Assembly: GCA_002413705.1 (NCBI GenBank)
Contig: DHXN01000012.1
Span: forward strand, 11,006-25,092
DNA: 14,087 bases
Reading direction: 5' to 3'
DNA from: Candidatus Nomurabacteria bacterium UBA5155
GTDB lineage: Bacteria; Patescibacteriota; Minisyncoccia; Phycocordibacterales; UBA9973
Each line of letters begins with the position of its first letter. Within the stretch, counting starts at the first letter, position 1. A model generated the notes under the pieces. The model had not been told where the DNA came from and made no database searches. It saw nothing but the letters and a program-made list of their open reading frames with translations. Of the stretch, positions 11,714 through 14,087 are shown one piece after another. The translations under genes were made by a program, and so were the position numbers.

Positions 11714-12737
11714 ATTTTTTGTCGGTGTATTTTTTGCGGCACTGTTTTTTTTCCACGCTTCGGCAGATGCGGCAACACTCAGTCTCAGTCCGTCGAGCGG
11801 AACATATACGATAGGAAAAACATTTAGCGTGAAAGTGCTCGTCTCAAGCGGTGGACAGTCGATCAATGCGGTAGCCGGACAGCTGACATTTTCTGCAAAC
11901 ACTCTTTTACTGACCAGTATATCGAAAGGCAGTCTGGTGAATTTGTGGGCCAAGGACCCATCGTATTCCAACACTCCCGGTTCTGCTTCATTTCAAGGTG
12001 TCATACTCAGTGGCTATAACGGCACCGGCACGGTCGTGACGCTAAACTTCAAGGCAAGGGCTGCCGGCACCGGCACGGTCAGTTTCTCGGGCGGATCCTC
12101 ATCAGTACTGCTCAACAATGGTCAGGGAACAAACGTCCTTTCCAGTACGAGCGGTGCATCATTTAGTATCGAACAAGCAGCACCGACCAAGCCTGTTGCG
12201 CCACCAGTCGTACCAGTACAACCAATAGTGCCAATACCAGTACCTGTAATACCAATCCCAACCGTCGTCATACCAATGGCTGCCCCATTGTTTACTGACT
12301 ACCAAAGCCCACTGTCACCCGGTGACTTCGTGGTAGTGAAGGGAACGGCGACTGCGAACACGTTCGTGACCGTTACGTTTACCCGCAGTAATGACAACGG
12401 CAATACCTCAATTAGCCAAGCCGTCATACCGGTCATGGACAACGGCACGTTTGCTTATATTTCCGACGAAAAGGTAAATGAAGGCAGTACATATACGCTC
12501 GTCGCCAGCACTTCCGATGGTCAGCAGACTCAGCCACTGGTACTGACAGTGAAAAATAGCTTGTGGTTCAACGTTTCGAGCGCCATCGCCAGTCTCTTGG
12601 TCATAAAAATATCAGCCGCACTAGCATTGCTGATCATCTTCCTCATCACGCTGTATTTTATCATTCGAAACAGCATTCTCAAGAAGCGTTTGCGCACGCT
12701 GATCGACCAGTTGCGCGACACACAACCAAAGGTATAA
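11670..12737 (+). CDS. Membrane-anchored cohesin-like domain protein (second)
   Basis: A 355-residue protein. Signal peptide 1-34 (basic start KKSFVERTRTR, cut near ASADA/AT). Cohesin-like domain at 35-168: ATLSLSPSSGTYTIGKTFSV, GQSINAVAGQLTFSANTLLL, GSASFQGVILSGYNGTGTVV, LNFKARAAGTGTVSFSGGSS, closely following the cohesin consensus. A Pro/Val-rich stalk (171-205) leads to an Ig-like domain (206-295), then a transmembrane helix (about 308-333) and a basic cytoplasmic tail. Like the preceding protein, it would display its cohesin away from the membrane, but on a longer stalk. The start at 11670 overlaps the previous gene by 44 bases and has no Shine-Dalgarno site. An upstream TTG at 11649 is possible but would add nothing to the signal peptide. 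Confidence 0.82.
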   Translation: MSCIKKSFVERTRTRFFVGVFFAALFFFHASADAATLSLSPSSGTYTIGKTFSVKVLVSSGGQSINAVAGQLTFSANTLLLTSISKGSLVNLWAKDPSYSNTPGSASFQGVILSGYNGTGTVVTLNFKARAAGTGTVSFSGGSSSVLLNNGQGTNVLSSTSGASFSIEQAAPTKPVAPPVVPVQPIVPIPVPVIPIPTVVIPMAAPLFTDYQSPLSPGDFVVVKGTATANTFVTVTFTRSNDNGNTSISQAVIPVMDNGTFAYISDEKVNEGSTYTLVASTSDGQQTQPLVLTVKNSLWFNVSSAIASLLVIKISAALALLIIFLITLYFIIRNSILKKRLRTLIDQLRDTQPKV

Positions 12738-12764
12738 AAAGGGAAACTTTTTCACACTTTTTTT
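12736..12764 (+). terminator. Possible weak terminator of the cohesin-dockerin operon
   Basis: AAAAAG, GGAAA, CTTTTT forms a small AT-rich stem right at the stop codon, followed 5 bases later by seven T bases (12758-12764). The stem is too weak for a confident call, and some read-through into the fibre gene is likely. Confidence 0.3.
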
Positions 12765-12785
12765 GATGCCTTGCAAATAAAAAAA

Positions 12786-12794
12786 TGTTATAAT
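12786..12794 (+). promoter_or_regulatory. Consensus extended -10 promoter of the fibre-like gene
   Basis: TGTTATAAT: a TG extension plus a perfect TATAAT at 12789-12794. Transcription would start near 12801, leaving a leader of about 14 bases before the ATG at 12815. A TTGATG 20 bases upstream is a poor -35. By its match to consensus this is the strongest promoter in the window, fitting a highly made surface protein. Confidence 0.7.
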
Positions 12795-12814
12795 TTCAGG
12801 GCATTTCATACGAA

Positions 12815-14087
12815 ATGGAAAAACTACCAGCCAAAAAACTGCGCACGTTCTTTTCCCATATACGAACCACTCGTATACACGTTTTTGCAGTAGCAATTTT
12901 TGCCATTGGTCTACTTATTTTCGGACAAGTTTTTGCCGCAAGTGGCGTGCCGCAAGTGATCAACTTTCAGGGTCGTTTACTCGACAATGGCGGCAATGTT
13001 TTGGGAGGTCCTAGTGGCACCAACTACTGTTTCCGTTTCTCACTGTACGACTCCGCTGCTGCCGGCACCAAACTTTGGCCATCCAGTACTCCGTCAACGA
13101 TGACCCTTCCTGTTCGTGACGGTGTCTTTGATGCTAACATCGGTGACACTAGTGCCGGTGGCGATGCATTGAACTACAATTTCCAGGACAGTGACTCTGT
13201 GTACGTCAATGTCGAAGTGGCACAGCGGGTGGCTGGCTCATGTAGCGGCGTAAGTTTCGAGACACTCACTCCTCGACAGCGTATCGTGTCATCGGGCTAT
13301 GCCATCAACTCTGGAACTATTGGCGGGTTTGCGGCATCACAATCCGCAAGCGGCAACCAAGTGCCGGTACTTACCAGCGGGGCATTGGTATTGGGTGATG
13401 CTTTGGCGGCAGTGCGAGCAACCACTACCAACGCATTAACATTTCAGGGTGGCGGGGCGACTGGCAACATACAGTTTTTCAGCGGAGCCAACAGTCTCGA
13501 CAGTAGTGGTGATCTTACGCTTGCTGGCAGTCTGCATATCGGAACACTGAATGGCATACTGAAAGCATCAAGTGGCACAGTATCAGGAGGCGCTACTACT
13601 GACGACCTGCCAGAAGGTACTACCAACTTGTATTTCCTCCCTGCTCGTGCCGTCACTGCACTGACCGGTCAGAATATTTCTATCTTTACAAACGATGTCG
13701 GCTATCTTACTTCAAGCACCGGCGTATCGTCTTTCAATACTCGTACCGGTGCGATCACATTGACATCTGCTGATGTCAATGGCGCATTGGGATACACGGC
13801 GGGTACTGTTTCAACGTTGTCAGTTATTTCCACTAACGGTTTTGCCGGAACGGTAGCAAACGCAACCACTACTCCCGCCATCACGCTGACCACTACTGTC
13901 ACCGGCTTGCTCAAGGGTAACGGTATCGGCATCAGTGCTGCTACCGGTGATACTGACTTTCAACTTCCTATCGCATTGACTACCACAGGAATCGCCGGAG
14001 CGGCAACGTTCAGTGTCGACACATTGAACGTTCCAAACTATACCCGCACTGCAGGCACGGGACTGACCCTGACCGGTGCTTCATTTT
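12815..14087 (+). CDS. Large fibre-like surface protein (3' end beyond the window)
   Basis: An open frame of at least 424 codons that runs off the right edge with no stop. After a basic N-terminus (MEKLPAKKLR), residues 22-41 are a long hydrophobic signal or anchor (cut possible at VFA/AS). Residues 47-165 are a beta domain I associate with CPR surface proteins (VINFQGRLLDNGGNVLGG, VRDGVFDANIGD, TPRQRIVSSGYAINSG). From about 260 the sequence is of tail-fibre type: TTDDLPEGTTNLYFLPAR and DVGYLTSSTGVSSFNTR, TGAITLTSADVNGALGYTA, then Thr/Gly-rich beta repeats. Such proteins often end in a peptidase S74-type chaperone domain, which would be outside the window. Likely an adhesin or fibre at the cell surface, with its own promoter. 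Not itself evidence of a prophage, given the signal peptide and neighbours. Confidence 0.85.
   Translation, partial: MEKLPAKKLRTFFSHIRTTRIHVFAVAIFAIGLLIFGQVFAASGVPQVINFQGRLLDNGGNVLGGPSGTNYCFRFSLYDSAAAGTKLWPSSTPSTMTLPVRDGVFDANIGDTSAGGDALNYNFQDSDSVYVNVEVAQRVAGSCSGVSFETLTPRQRIVSSGYAINSGTIGGFAASQSASGNQVPVLTSGALVLGDALAAVRATTTNALTFQGGGATGNIQFFSGANSLDSSGDLTLAGSLHIGTLNGILKASSGTVSGGATTDDLPEGTTNLYFLPARAVTALTGQNISIFTNDVGYLTSSTGVSSFNTRTGAITLTSADVNGALGYTAGTVSTLSVISTNGFAGTVANATTTPAITLTTTVTGLLKGNGIGISAATGDTDFQLPIALTTTGIAGAATFSVDTLNVPNYTRTAGTGLTLTGASF

Noticed and set aside
12815..14087. Prophage tail-fibre region
   Set aside because: The protein has an N-terminal signal or anchor and sits among surface-protein genes. 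No other phage gene is visible.
1..14087. CRISPR arrays, tRNA or rRNA genes, insertion sequences
   Set aside because: I saw no regularly spaced direct repeats, no cloverleaf-like segments and no transposase motifs on either strand.

Overview
The window looks like part of the chromosome of a small-genome bacterium of the Candidate Phyla Radiation (Patescibacteria), most likely a parcubacterial lineage. I infer this from the pared-down PheS and PheT, the almost complete absence of Shine-Dalgarno sites, the many overlapping or abutting genes, and a set of surface-protein families I associate with that group. TGA ends the sigma-factor frame, so the standard bacterial code fits. No database search was possible, so family names rest on recognition of sequence patterns.

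Layout. 1-675: a 43-residue membrane peptide (lmo0937 type) on + and a secreted Ala/Lys/Thr-rich helical protein on -, facing each other across a shared bidirectional terminator. 746-2259: a minus-strand stress-type block with a DUF1328 membrane protein, its terminator, then an ECF-like sigma factor whose stop overlaps the start of a three-helix membrane protein that may control it. 2341-3305: a RhuM-Fic/Doc protein split by a frameshift. 3354-6835: a tight trhO-pheS-pheT operon. 6862 to the window end: a run of exported proteins on +.

The right half (6862-14087) is the most interesting part. Two secreted proteins end in related WxL-like beta-sandwich domains. They are followed by a membrane protein resembling the DUF916 partner of WxL proteins, an exported protein ending in a well-formed type I dockerin, and two membrane-anchored proteins whose N-terminal domains look like cohesins. 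The last five of these six genes overlap or are 2 bases apart, so they are probably co-transcribed. A long fibre-like surface protein with its own strong extended -10 promoter follows and runs off the window. My reading is a self-contained surface scaffold: cohesins fixed to the outer face of the membrane, a dockerin protein that plugs into them, and WxL-like proteins held by a DUF916-like partner.

Regulation shows a consistent pattern. At several genes a -10 element ends only 5-9 bases before the start codon and there is no ribosome-binding site, which implies leaderless mRNAs. The one clear Shine-Dalgarno site (DUF1328 gene) goes with a promoter set well upstream. These promoter positions also revise several start codons.
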